The notes under the pieces: model-generated
The model's database searches: none
What the model saw: the letters and a program-made list of their open reading frames with translations, nothing else
What the model was told of the DNA's origin: nothing
From: Planctomycetota bacterium
Lineage (GTDB): Bacteria; Planctomycetota; UBA8742; UBA2392
DNA length: 64,000 bases
Direction of reading: 5' to 3'
Assembly (NCBI GenBank): GCA_016722065.1
Contig: JADKGX010000002.1
Location: 248,001 to 312,000, forward strand
Program-made: the position numbers and the translations under genes
Shown here: piece by piece, positions 10,489 to 19,938 of the stretch
Layout of the letters: every line of letters starts with the position of its first letter
Numbering within the stretch: position 1 is the first letter of the stretch

Positions 10489-13400
10489 ATGTGGGATTTC
10501 ATCAAGCGCTGGCACCCGGTCATTTTGCTGCTGCTGGGCATTTACCTGGCCGTGCCAAAGCCCGCGCCGAACCCGGCCGAAATTGACGACGAGTTTCTCA
10601 AGGAGTACGACAAGAACGGCGATGGCAGCGTCGACAAGACCGAGTTCACGGGCCTCGATTTTGCTGGCCGCGACAAGAACAACGACGACGTTCTCACCGT
10701 TGGCAGCATGTTCCGCTGGCCGCTGCACGACTTTCGCTGGAACCTGGGCCAGGACCTCAAGGGCGGCAGCTCGCTGCGCTATGAGTTAATCCAGCAGGAC
10801 ATGGCCGACAGCGAAAAAGCCCTGCGTGACCTGTTTGCGCCCCTGGCCGACAACGCCGACAAACTCTCGCCCGAAGCCCGTGACAAATTCGAAACCGTCG
10901 TGCGCGGCGGTGAACTCAAGGTCGGCGCCTGGTCCTTGCGCGAACTCACCGATGAAAAGGACGACTTTGACCTGTTGATCACGACCAACGTGTTCGACGA
11001 AGGCCGCGCCGATGCCGCCCGCACCTATTACCGCAACTGGCAGGAAGCGCGCGTGCGCAAGGACGACAAGAACCTTGTCGGCCCCACGATTGAAACACTG
11101 AACCGCCGCCTGAATGCCACCGGCATCACGGAACTGAACATTTCTCCGCTGGGTGAAAACCGCGTGGAAGTGAAGCTTCCTAAATTCTCCAGCGTCGCGG
11201 AAACCCAGCGCTTCAAGGACCTGCTGACCAGCACCGGCAAGCTGGAAATGCGCGTGCTGGCCGCCGAAGACGGCGCCTTCAAGGACCTGCAGGTCAACGA
11301 CCTGCCACGCGATGAAGGCTACAAGTACCGCTGGCTGGAACTGACCAGCGAAAAGGCCACTGGCTCGCGCCTGGCCAAAGACCTGGGCGGCAAGAAGTAC
11401 GTGCCGGTCATGGTGCTGGACGAATACAACATCACCGGTAAAGACCTGTCCGACATTCAGCCCTCCATGGACAACCAGGGCCAGATGGCAGTCAGTTTCT
11501 CGCTCAAGGGCCAGGCCGTAGCACGCTTTGAAAACCTGACTGGCACCCACCGCGAAGGCGGGGAAGACCCGCGCCTGCTGGCCGTGATCATCGACGACAA
11601 GGTGTATTCAGCCTACACCATCAAGGACAAAATCAGCGGCAACGTGCAGTTGTCGGGCCGGTTCACGGCCAAAGAGCGCGACGACATCATCAACGTGCTC
11701 AAATCCGGCTCCTTGAACGTCAAGTTGAAGCTGGAAGGCGAAGAAAGTGTCGGCCCCAGTGAAGGCGCTGAAGCCGTAAGCCAGGGCCGCCTTTCCCTGA
11801 TTGTGGGCGCGGTGCTGGTGTTCCTGATCGCGCTGTTCATGTACCGCGGGCTGGGCGTCTTGACCGTGTTCAACCTGGTCATGGTGGTCGTGCTGGTCAT
11901 GGGTGCCTTGAGTGCCGGCCTGGGTACGCTGACCATGCCCGGCATCGCCGGCATCGTGCTGACCATCGGCATGGCCATTGACAGCAACATTCTGATCAAC
12001 GAGCGCATCCGAGAAGAATACATGCGCGGCATAGGCACCAAGGGCGCAGTAGAGGAAGGGTTCGCCAACGCCCTGTCGGCCATTGTGGACAGCAACATCA
12101 CCACGCTGCTGACGGCGCTGATTCTGTTCAAGCTGGGCTCCGGCCCGATTCAGGGCTTCGCCCTCACGCTGGCCATCGGCATTGTGGCCACGCTGTACAC
12201 GGCCTTGGCGGCCTACCGCACCATGATCAACGGTGTGTTGAAGTACAAGCCGGGCGTGGTGTTCAAGATGACCTACCTGAAGTTCGCTGAAAAGACGAAC
12301 TTCAACTTCACGGGCTATCTGGTTCACGGTGTCATTGTCTCCAGCATTCTCGTCATCATCGGCATCTCGGTTCTGTTCGTGCGCGGCAGCAGTGTGCTGG
12401 GCATGGAGTTCCGCGGCGGCCACACTTTCCGCATCCAGATGAAAGAAGCCCTGGATCGCGAAGCCGTCGAAGCCCACTTTGTCGACGCAAGCGGCAAGCT
12501 GAAGTTCGAGGAACTCGACAAAGCCGACGTGCAGCCGGTGTACGGCCTGTCAGGCGCCAGCGATGACGGCAAGGCCATGCGCTATGACTTCCGTTTTCCC
12601 ATGCGCACAGAATGGGAAGGCCGCGACCAGAACGACGTAAACCAGGAACTTCGCAAGTTACTCGAGCAAGCCTTTGCAGACACCATTGCCACGCAGGGCT
12701 GGAACGCCCGCACCGTGGACGTGCGTGAAGCCACCTTGCAGGCAAGGTTGCGCCTCAAGTTGAAGGACCCCGCCAAGTTCCGTGAGGCCCACGCCGAGGA
12801 TTTCGAGAAGCTGTGGCTGATGCACGAGCGTTCCTGGCGCGGCGACCCCAACGCGCCCGCCACCAACAAGGACCGCTGGTTCGGAGACGTAGTGCGCGGC
12901 TCGCCTGCCGCCAAGGTTTCCGGCCTGTTTGAAGGTCTGTCTGCCGGCAAAGACGTGCAGACTTATGTGCTGCGCGTGGAGGGCGTGACCGCCACCGATG
13001 CCGCGCAGTTGGCCGGACTTGCGACCGCGCTGGAAGGCGCCATCAAGAAGTACTTCTGGGAGGCAAGCGAAAACGTGGTGCAGGAAGGCGCCACGGTCGT
13101 GGAAACACTTCCCACCAAGGCCCGCCTGTCGGTGGACCTGTCCTTTGTGGAACCGGTCAAGGTGGAGGACTTCAAGGCCTTGGCCAAGGACCTGCCGTCG
13201 GCAAGCCCGGTGCTGGGTGCAATCACGTTCACGCTGGATTCCCAGACGCGAACAACCGACAAGGCTGCAGTCTCGACTGCCTTTACGCTTTCGACCTCGG
13301 AAATCACCTTCAGTGCGGACCCCACCAACGCCGCAAGCTACGACAACGTGTCCGGTGCCATCAGCACCGCAGTGACGGACTGGCTCAAGAACGCCGAGCC

Positions 13401-14193
13401 CAAGGGCAACGAGCTTTCCAACCCGTTCCTGCTGGCCAGCGCCATCGGAGCCACCGTGGCCGGTGAAATGCAGTGGAAGGCCATGCTGGCCATCCTGGCA
13501 GCCCTGATTGTTACGGTTGTGTACATTCGCCTGCGCTTTGCCGCCGTTTCGTGGGGCATTGCCGCGGTGATCGGCCTGATTCACGACTGCTTCCTCACGG
13601 TGGCAGCCATCGGTATCGCCGACGCGCTGGGCATGGACATCAAGATTGACATGACCGTGGTTGCGGCGTTGCTGACCGTGATTGGTTACTCGCTGAACAA
13701 CACGATCGTAGAGTTCGACCGTACCCGCGAAAACCTGAAGAAGGACCGCCTGCTGACCGGCGGCAAGACACCACTGAGGCAGGTAATCAACGACGCCGTG
13801 AACCAGATGCTGTCGCGGACCATCCTGACTTCAGGTACCACGCTGGTGACCACGCTTTCCATGCTGTTCCTGGGCGGCCCGCTGCTTAAGGGTTTCGCCT
13901 TTGCCATGACCATGGGTGTGTTCCTGGGTACCTTCAGTTCGGTGTACATCGCCGGCCCGATCCGCATTCTTCTGGCCCGCGGCGAAACCGACCTGCTGGA
14001 CATGACCGAAGAAGAAATGGAACGCGAAGGCCTGAAGGACACACCAGCCGAAACCGAAGCAAGCGACGAAGAACCTGACTTCTCCGACGATGCAGAGGAC
14101 AAAGCCGACAAGCCACAAGAAGACAAAAAGCCCGAAGCCACCGGGGACAAGCCCGCCGAGGGCACCCCAGGCAGTGAAGGCGACAAGAAGTAA
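10489..14193 (+). CDS. secDF: Fused protein-export membrane protein SecDF
   Basis: SecDF uses the proton-motive force to pull preproteins through the Sec channel. This is a single-chain SecD-SecF of 1234 residues. TM1 (about 9-24) is followed by an EF-hand-like loop, DKNGDGSVDKTE (41-52), and a poorer second copy (62-73). The P1 domain runs to about 430, then the SecD TM bundle (from GRLSLIVGAVLVFLIALF) and the SecF half (GMEFRGGHTFRIQ at about 637). The SecF periplasmic part is about 345 residues, roughly three times the usual size, before the last TM bundle near 985. The tail is Glu/Asp/Lys-rich. AAGGA lies about 9 nt before the ATG. Confidence 0.95.
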   Translation: MWDFIKRWHPVILLLLGIYLAVPKPAPNPAEIDDEFLKEYDKNGDGSVDKTEFTGLDFAGRDKNNDDVLTVGSMFRWPLHDFRWNLGQDLKGGSSLRYELIQQDMADSEKALRDLFAPLADNADKLSPEARDKFETVVRGGELKVGAWSLRELTDEKDDFDLLITTNVFDEGRADAARTYYRNWQEARVRKDDKNLVGPTIETLNRRLNATGITELNISPLGENRVEVKLPKFSSVAETQRFKDLLTSTGKLEMRVLAAEDGAFKDLQVNDLPRDEGYKYRWLELTSEKATGSRLAKDLGGKKYVPVMVLDEYNITGKDLSDIQPSMDNQGQMAVSFSLKGQAVARFENLTGTHREGGEDPRLLAVIIDDKVYSAYTIKDKISGNVQLSGRFTAKERDDIINVLKSGSLNVKLKLEGEESVGPSEGAEAVSQGRLSLIVGAVLVFLIALFMYRGLGVLTVFNLVMVVVLVMGALSAGLGTLTMPGIAGIVLTIGMAIDSNILINERIREEYMRGIGTKGAVEEGFANALSAIVDSNITTLLTALILFKLGSGPIQGFALTLAIGIVATLYTALAAYRTMINGVLKYKPGVVFKMTYLKFAEKTNFNFTGYLVHGVIVSSILVIIGISVLFVRGSSVLGMEFRGGHTFRIQMKEALDREAVEAHFVDASGKLKFEELDKADVQPVYGLSGASDDGKAMRYDFRFPMRTEWEGRDQNDVNQELRKLLEQAFADTIATQGWNARTVDVREATLQARLRLKLKDPAKFREAHAEDFEKLWLMHERSWRGDPNAPATNKDRWFGDVVRGSPAAKVSGLFEGLSAGKDVQTYVLRVEGVTATDAAQLAGLATALEGAIKKYFWEASENVVQEGATVVETLPTKARLSVDLSFVEPVKVEDFKALAKDLPSASPVLGAITFTLDSQTRTTDKAAVSTAFTLSTSEITFSADPTNAASYDNVSGAISTAVTDWLKNAEPKGNELSNPFLLASAIGATVAGEMQWKAMLAILAALIVTVVYIRLRFAAVSWGIAAVIGLIHDCFLTVAAIGIADALGMDIKIDMTVVAALLTVIGYSLNNTIVEFDRTRENLKKDRLLTGGKTPLRQVINDAVNQMLSRTILTSGTTLVTTLSMLFLGGPLLKGFAFAMTMGVFLGTFSSVYIAGPIRILLARGETDLLDMTEEEMEREGLKDTPAETEASDEEPDFSDDAEDKADKPQEDKKPEATGDKPAEGTPGSEGDKK

Positions 14194-14218
14194 GCTGGTG
14201 CCATTGAGCGACTGAACA

Positions 14219-14240
14219 GGGCGGCCTTGCGGGGCCGCCC
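14219..14240 (+). terminator. Terminator-like hairpin after secDF
   Basis: An 8-bp perfect stem (GGGCGGCC / GGCCGCCC) with a 6-nt loop, followed by TTGTTCT. It lies between the secDF stop and tyrA and probably ends or attenuates the Sec operon transcript. The U-run is weak, so read-through into tyrA is possible. Confidence 0.6.
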
Positions 14241-14259
14241 TTGTTCTGCCGGAGCAGCC

Positions 14260-15402
14260 ATGGGTGACGCAAACATAGACGACCTGCGCGACCAGATTGA
14301 CAGCCTGGATGCAGAGTTGCTGAAGCGGCTGGCTGATCGGGCAGAGCTTTCCGCCCGCATTGCCAGGGCCAAACGCGAACGCAACCTGCCCAGCCGCGAC
14401 CCGCAGCGAGAACAAGCCATGCTGGAGCGCGCCCGCACCAACCCGCCCGCGCCGTTTTCGCCTGAGGCCGCCCGCGACGCACTGGCGGCCCTGATTGAGG
14501 CCACCCGCGCCACCGCCGTCTTGCGTGGCAGCAACGCCCGGGCACGAAACATCGCCATTGTCGGTCTTGGCCTGATGGGAGGCAGCCTGGCCAAAGCCTG
14601 CAAGGCCGCCAACCCCGGGCACAAGCTGACCGGCGTAGACGTTGCCGCGCGGCTTGAGGCACCACGTGCAAGCGGCCTGTTTGCTTCACTGCATGAAGAG
14701 TCCGACGGCAAGGCGGCGGTTCAAAACGCGGACATCGTGTTCCTGTGCGCCGCGCCCATGATCAACGTCGGCTTGCTGGCCAGTGTACGCAAGGACGTCG
14801 GGCCCGATTGTGTCGTGACGGACCTTGGCGGCTTGAAAACAGAAATCTGCCACGAAGCCGACAAGCACTTTTCGCTCGAGCACGGCCCCTGGTTTGTCGG
14901 CGGCCACCCCATGGCCGGGCTGGCCACCAGCGGTTTTGCCAACGCCAGGGCGGAACTGTTTGTCGATCGCCCCTGGGTACTGACTCCACGCCCCAAACAG
15001 TCGCTGGGCCCGCTCAAGGCGTTGCAGGAGCTGATTGAATCCCTGGGCGCGCGCCTTGCCCTGCTGACAGCCGAGGACCACGACCGCACCGTTGTGCCAA
15101 CCAGCCACTTGCCGCAGTTGCTTTCTGTGGCTTTGACGCTGTGCGTCGGCGGGCGCGATCGCGGTCTGGCTGGCCCGGCGCTGAAGGCCATGACGCGGCT
15201 TGCGGACTCCCCGCCCGAACTATGGACAGAGCTGCTACACACCCGCAACAGCCAGGTCACAACCGAGTTGCAGCGCTTTCGCAGTTACTTGAGTGACCTG
15301 GAAATGGCCGTGGCCTTTCGGGAGCCGCTCAAGCGCTGGTTTGACAAAGCCGCTGGTCTGCGCGCCGCGCTTGACGTTGCCCCGCGTGACAACCCGGCAT
15401 AG
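14260..15402 (+). CDS. tyrA: Bifunctional chorismate mutase / prephenate dehydrogenase
   Basis: Converts chorismate to prephenate and then to 4-hydroxyphenylpyruvate in tyrosine synthesis. In the 380-residue protein, residues 1-85 form an AroQ-type chorismate mutase helix set (IDDLRDQIDSLDAELLKRL, then RAELSARIARAKRERNL). From about 95 an NAD-binding prephenate dehydrogenase begins (IAIVGLGLMGGSLA), with GGHPMAGLATSGF further on. The start at 14260 has GGAG 6 nt upstream; an upstream in-frame ATG at 14227 falls inside the terminator hairpin and is unlikely. The CM-TyrA order is that of the enterobacterial T-protein. Confidence 0.92.
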   Translation: MGDANIDDLRDQIDSLDAELLKRLADRAELSARIARAKRERNLPSRDPQREQAMLERARTNPPAPFSPEAARDALAALIEATRATAVLRGSNARARNIAIVGLGLMGGSLAKACKAANPGHKLTGVDVAARLEAPRASGLFASLHEESDGKAAVQNADIVFLCAAPMINVGLLASVRKDVGPDCVVTDLGGLKTEICHEADKHFSLEHGPWFVGGHPMAGLATSGFANARAELFVDRPWVLTPRPKQSLGPLKALQELIESLGARLALLTAEDHDRTVVPTSHLPQLLSVALTLCVGGRDRGLAGPALKAMTRLADSPPELWTELLHTRNSQVTTELQRFRSYLSDLEMAVAFREPLKRWFDKAAGLRAALDVAPRDNPA

Positions 15403-15416
15403 ACTCACTGCCCTGC

Positions 15417-17372
15417 ATGGACAATCCGCCGACCGACAATCCGTTTCCGCAACTGGCGGCCCTGGCCGGGCGTTTGCGCAATCTGGCCACTGACGAACCC
15501 GGGCGCGCAGAAGTAATGGCGGAACTTGACGCCGGGTATTGGCGTACGCTTACGGCCGCCCTGCGCGCCGCAGCGACAGCGCCCCTGGCGCCGGAACTCA
15601 GGCTCGACACAGCTACAACCGCCCTGGCCGATTTTGGCGTACTGTCTGCCGCTTTGGCCCCGGTGCTGGAACAGCCACGACAACCCGCTTTGGCCACGCA
15701 GTGGTTTCATCAGGCATTGGCCGAAGTCTGGCAGGACCGACTGCGCTTTGCGGCATTACAGCACGCTAAGCGAAGGCTGCAGGCCGTGATGTCGGATCTT
15801 CGGGAATGGCCGGAATTCCACCTGGCCTTGATTCGAACCCGCGACCAGATGGTACTCAACGCGCTGGGTGATTCGCCGGGCGCGCAGCACGTGTTGCGCC
15901 TGTTCAGTGAAATGGACGAGCGGCTGGAACAATTCAAGCGCTGGGAGCACCGCAGCCAGCAAGGCTTTCACGCCCACGCCGACCGCAAGCAGTGGCTTTC
16001 GATCAAGGCCTACATGGACGAACGCCGCGCGCAGCAGGACCCGTTGCTGCAACCACTGCGAGAGCGCGCCGCGCGACTGCACGAACAGCTGGGCCAACTG
16101 GAAAGCGCTGTTTCACGCGCCTTTGCGGACTTCAAAGCCGCGCAGCGTGATTCCGAGCTTGCCCAGCGCGCGATTCTGCGCTTGCGCCAGAGTACAGCCG
16201 AGGAAGCAAGCCTGTTTCAGGCACAGCGGAATCTGGCCGAGGCGATGTTCGCCCAGGAATCCGCCCAGAAGCGCATGGCACAGGCGCAATCAGAATCAGA
16301 CGCCCTGCGCACCATGCACTGGACCGCGCTGGCTTGCGAACAGCTGGAATCCGCCGCCGAAGCGGTGTCTGACAGTGTCGGCCGGCTGCTGGAACTACAC
16401 CAGCTTCGGCAGGAGGAAGAGGCAGCAGTAGAGGCCGAGCAACGCGCGTCGGCCCAGGTAACACCCGAGGAAATCCGCGACGCCCTGCAAACGGAGGCCG
16501 CGTCCCTGCGCGGGCAGCTTCGACTGGCCGCCAACTATGCCCGCGTGCCGGAATGCAGTGTTGCGTTGGATGAACAGACCTGGCTTTCACCCGCCGACGC
16601 CCACCAAGCGATGACACACATTGAGCAATTCGACCCACGCGTCTTTGCCAATGACCACGTGCGGCGACACGGCCGCCCCTCGATACTGCTCGCCCCCGGC
16701 CACGGCGAAGCCGTTTATGACGCCGACCACAACCGCCTGACGGTGCCCTTGCACCCCGTTGCGGGCGCCTTGGCCAGCCTGGCCAGTGGTATTGCGTTGT
16801 ACCGCCTGCATGTTGATTCGCTGGACGGCAAGCAGGTGCTGCTGAACAGTTTTCGCGACGCGCTGCCGGAAAGCACCCGCCCGCGCAGCAAGCTGAAGCT
16901 GCGAAACCGGCTGTGGGCGGACTATCGCACATGGATCAGCGCGGAATCGCTGGGCGAGAGGGTTCTAGACCGCGAGGCCCGGCTGTGGTTCGAAGCGCGC
17001 ATTGCACCTTCCAAGGGCGACCCCTGGGTGCCTGTGGCGATGCTGGATTTGAACGAGCGCCAGGTACAAAGCCGCCTGCTGGAGCTGGAAAAGGCTCCGC
17101 CCGGCCCGGACCGCCACCTGCTGGGTGCGATTCTGCACTGGCTGCTGGCCCCGCATTCGCGTGAATCCATTTCCATGAACGTCTTGCCACGCATTGATAG
17201 TGCGCTGCTGGCAAACCCCGATGACCCGGCAACGCTGTATTCAGGGGCCGCGCTGCATATGAAGGCCAAGTCGTTTCAGCGCGCGATTGCGCTGTTTGAG
17301 GCCTTTCAAGCCAAGGCACCCAAAAGCTGGTGGACGCGCAAGGCCGCAGAACTCAGCGCCCAGTGCCGCTAG
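15417..17372 (+). CDS. Large hypothetical protein with central coiled coil
   Basis: A 651-residue protein I do not recognise. Residues about 120-370 are Glu/Arg/Gln/Ala-rich with heptad-like spacing (for example RERAARLHEQLGQLESAVSRA), typical of a long coiled coil. The part after 400 is more globular (SILLAPGHGEAVYDADHNRL). The last 60 residues resemble a tetratricopeptide-like helical pair (LYSGAALHMKAKSFQRAIALF). There is no signal peptide or TM segment, so it is probably cytoplasmic. It begins 14 nt after tyrA with no clear SD, suggesting coupled expression. The last 20 nt overlap convergent pdxJ. Confidence 0.75.
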   Translation: MDNPPTDNPFPQLAALAGRLRNLATDEPGRAEVMAELDAGYWRTLTAALRAAATAPLAPELRLDTATTALADFGVLSAALAPVLEQPRQPALATQWFHQALAEVWQDRLRFAALQHAKRRLQAVMSDLREWPEFHLALIRTRDQMVLNALGDSPGAQHVLRLFSEMDERLEQFKRWEHRSQQGFHAHADRKQWLSIKAYMDERRAQQDPLLQPLRERAARLHEQLGQLESAVSRAFADFKAAQRDSELAQRAILRLRQSTAEEASLFQAQRNLAEAMFAQESAQKRMAQAQSESDALRTMHWTALACEQLESAAEAVSDSVGRLLELHQLRQEEEAAVEAEQRASAQVTPEEIRDALQTEAASLRGQLRLAANYARVPECSVALDEQTWLSPADAHQAMTHIEQFDPRVFANDHVRRHGRPSILLAPGHGEAVYDADHNRLTVPLHPVAGALASLASGIALYRLHVDSLDGKQVLLNSFRDALPESTRPRSKLKLRNRLWADYRTWISAESLGERVLDREARLWFEARIAPSKGDPWVPVAMLDLNERQVQSRLLELEKAPPGPDRHLLGAILHWLLAPHSRESISMNVLPRIDSALLANPDDPATLYSGAALHMKAKSFQRAIALFEAFQAKAPKSWWTRKAAELSAQCR

Positions 17373-18087
17373 CCTGACGCACCAGCCCCTTCATTTCCCG
17401 CACCGCGGCATCCAGCCCGTAAAACACAGCCCGGCTGATTACGCTGTGGCCAATGTTCACCTTGGCGACCGCAACCCGCGCAAGCAGTGGACCGATATTG
17501 TCATAGTTCAAGCCATGGCCCGCGTGCACGTGCAACCCGGCTTTCGCAGCCGCCAGCGCGGCGGTGTGCAGGCGCGTCAACTGGGTGCTGGCGTCGCTGG
17601 CATTGTGCGCATGGGAATAGGGCCCGGTGTGAAGCTCCACGGTTTGGGCACCAAGGTCGCGCGCGGCGGCAACCTGACTTGGTTCTGCGTCGACAAAAAT
17701 ACTCACGCACATGCCCGCGCCCAGCAGCCGGCCAATCACTGGTGCCAGCGTGGCCCTGTGCGCGAGGCAATCCAGCCCGCCTTCGGTGGTCACTTCCTGC
17801 CGGCGCTCCGGCACCAACATGACCTCCAGGGGATGAACCTCCAGGGCCAGGCGCACGATGGGTTCGGCTGGCGCCATCTCAAGTTGCAGGCTGGTAGTCA
17901 CGGCCTTTCGCAGGCGCCGCAGGTCGTCATCGCGGATGTGCCGGCGGTCCTCCCGGACATGGCACACAATGCTGTCCGCGCCCGCCTTTTCGGCTGCCAG
18001 GGCAGCCTGGACCGGGTCCGGTTCTGTGCCTCCGCGCGCATTGCGCAGCGTTGCCACGTGGTCGATATTCACGCCAAGCAGGGTCAT
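17353..18087 (-). CDS. pdxJ: Pyridoxine 5'-phosphate synthase
   Basis: Condenses 1-deoxyxylulose 5-phosphate with 3-amino-2-oxopropyl phosphate in DXP-dependent vitamin B6 synthesis. The 244-residue TIM barrel matches the family along its length: LLGVNIDHVATLRNARGG at the N-terminus, SIVCHVREDRRHIRDDDL, EVMLVPERRQEVTTEGGLD, and AGHGLNYDNI near the C-terminus. The catalytic Glu and phosphate-binding segments look intact. The final codons overlap the convergent coiled-coil gene by 20 nt. No pdxA is visible in the window. Confidence 0.95.
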   Translation of the reverse strand: MTLLGVNIDHVATLRNARGGTEPDPVQAALAAEKAGADSIVCHVREDRRHIRDDDLRRLRKAVTTSLQLEMAPAEPIVRLALEVHPLEVMLVPERRQEVTTEGGLDCLAHRATLAPVIGRLLGAGMCVSIFVDAEPSQVAAARDLGAQTVELHTGPYSHAHNASDASTQLTRLHTAALAAAKAGLHVHAGHGLNYDNIGPLLARVAVAKVNIGHSVISRAVFYGLDAAVREMKGLVRQASGTGR

Positions 18088-18133
18088 TGCTGCCTTTCCA
18101 GCGAGTATGGGCCGGCACTATACTTGTGAACTC

Positions 18134-19900
18134 ATGCGCGTGCTTGGAATCCATGACGGCCGGGACCCTTGCGTGGCGCTGCTGCAGGACGGGGCAGTGT
18201 CGCGCATTGTGTTTGAGGCCGAGTTCGCCAGCGAGCCCTTTGAAATCACCGGCTTCCCACGCGAGGCCGTGGAGCACCTGCTGGCCGTAGAGGGCCTATC
18301 CGGCGACGACATTGACGTGATTGCCTACGCCGGCCAGCACCTGCCAGAGCCCCGCACCCGCCGCGAACTGCTGAAGCAGTATTCTGAATCCGGCACCTTT
18401 CGTGCCTCTGCCAAGCGCATCTTCAAGACGGCCGTGGGCATGGGGCCGCGCAAGCCTTCGCGCCGTGACCGGTTGAAGCCGCTGGAAAAGCTGGGCCTCA
18501 AGCCCGACCGCAGCACGTTTATCGACCATCATCTGGCGCAGGCCGCATTGGCCGCAGCCAGCACCCATGCCGGCGATGGCCGCCTGCTTGTGCTTACTTG
18601 TGAAGGGTCCGGCGATGGACTGGCCGCCAGCGTGCATGTCAGCCGTGGCGGGCGCCTGGACCGCGTGGCCACGATTCCAGAAGACAACAGCCTGGGCGGC
18701 TTTCTGGAAACCGTAACCTACCTGCTGGGCATGGTGCCCGAGCGCGATGAATCGCTGCTGATGGAGCTAGGCGGCTACGCACGCGGCCCGCAACTGGCCA
18801 AGGTGATCAAGCGGCTTTCACTGCTGTTTGAGTTTGACCCGCTGCTGCCCTTGAACTGGCGTCGCGCCGGCAACATGCCCGAAACCCGCAACAGCGTGGA
18901 CTTTCTGCGCAACCACATGCGCCGCCGCCGTTTTGACCACATTGCTGGCGCAACGCGCCAGTTCCTGCAGGAGTTTCTGGGCCAGTGGATCGACCGCTGT
19001 GCGCTCAAGACCGCCTGCGAAAACGTCGTGTTAACCGGCAGCGTGTTTGGCCTGCGGGCCTTGTACCCGGCCTTTGCGTCGCACACCCGGGTCAAGCAGT
19101 TGTCGATCAGCCCCATGCCGAGTGACGCCGGCAATGCGGCCGGGGCGGCCATCATGGCGCTGGCAGAACGCTTTGGTGTCGAACACGTGCTGCCGCTTGG
19201 CCAGCCATGGCTGGGGGCCGAAGCCACCGACAGCGAGTGCGCAGACTTTGCCCGCCACGAAGAATCGCGCGGCGGCGTCTGGGTCGATCGCCCCGAAAAT
19301 GTAGAGGACCGTACGGCCGAGTTACTGGCCGGGGGCGCGCTGTTGGGGCGCATTCACGGCCGCATGGACCTTTCGCGGTCAGGCTTTGGCAACCGTTCCC
19401 TGCTTGGCCGCGGCGACCTGCCGGAGCTTCGCGCAGCAGCCGCGCAGCTGATGCGACCGGACGTTTTCTGGCACGAGGTTCCTGCCCTGTACCTGCACAG
19501 TGAACTCGATCGCGAATTCGTTGATGCGCACAAGGTGCCGGAAAACGGCATTGGCGAATACTGGCTGGCAGGCAAGCGCGCCCAGGCCTGGCCCGGGCGC
19601 ATCAACCCCGCCGGGCCCATGCCTGTGCAGGTGGTATCAGAGGGCGCTGATCCGTCCGTCGCTGCGCTGGTACGTGCATTTCGCAAGCACGCCGGCCGCA
19701 CGCCGCTGTTGTGCGCACCATGGCTTGGCCGGCGCGGAACGTTGATTCGTACCCCCGCCGAAGCACGCGAGAGCTGGCGCGATCAAGGCCTGGATGGCGT
19801 GATTGCGGGGCCGTTCATCATCATGCGCCGGGCCGACCCCAATGCCACGCAACCCAAACACGCCGAACTGGCCCGCAGGCCGTTCTACGGCGGCCTTTAG
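18134..19900 (+). CDS. Carbamoyltransferase, NodU/CmcH family
   Basis: Family members transfer carbamoyl from carbamoyl phosphate to a hydroxyl of a sugar or secondary metabolite. At 588 residues it is normal length. The N-terminal ASKHA-type domain begins MRVLGIHDGRDPCVALL, with the family FIDHHLAQAALAAAS segment. The C-terminal YrdC-like part contains GRIHGRMDLSRSGFGNRSLL. I start at 18134 because homologues begin at this motif. There is no SD; TATACT lies at 18119-18124 with TTTCCA at 18095-18100, so the mRNA may be leaderless or nearly so. No glycan or antibiotic cluster surrounds it, so the acceptor is unknown. Confidence 0.88.
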   Translation: MRVLGIHDGRDPCVALLQDGAVSRIVFEAEFASEPFEITGFPREAVEHLLAVEGLSGDDIDVIAYAGQHLPEPRTRRELLKQYSESGTFRASAKRIFKTAVGMGPRKPSRRDRLKPLEKLGLKPDRSTFIDHHLAQAALAAASTHAGDGRLLVLTCEGSGDGLAASVHVSRGGRLDRVATIPEDNSLGGFLETVTYLLGMVPERDESLLMELGGYARGPQLAKVIKRLSLLFEFDPLLPLNWRRAGNMPETRNSVDFLRNHMRRRRFDHIAGATRQFLQEFLGQWIDRCALKTACENVVLTGSVFGLRALYPAFASHTRVKQLSISPMPSDAGNAAGAAIMALAERFGVEHVLPLGQPWLGAEATDSECADFARHEESRGGVWVDRPENVEDRTAELLAGGALLGRIHGRMDLSRSGFGNRSLLGRGDLPELRAAAAQLMRPDVFWHEVPALYLHSELDREFVDAHKVPENGIGEYWLAGKRAQAWPGRINPAGPMPVQVVSEGADPSVAALVRAFRKHAGRTPLLCAPWLGRRGTLIRTPAEARESWRDQGLDGVIAGPFIIMRRADPNATQPKHAELARRPFYGGL

Positions 19901-19938
19901 CTGCGCTGGCTTCGGGCCGCATCGCAAACCATCGTTCG

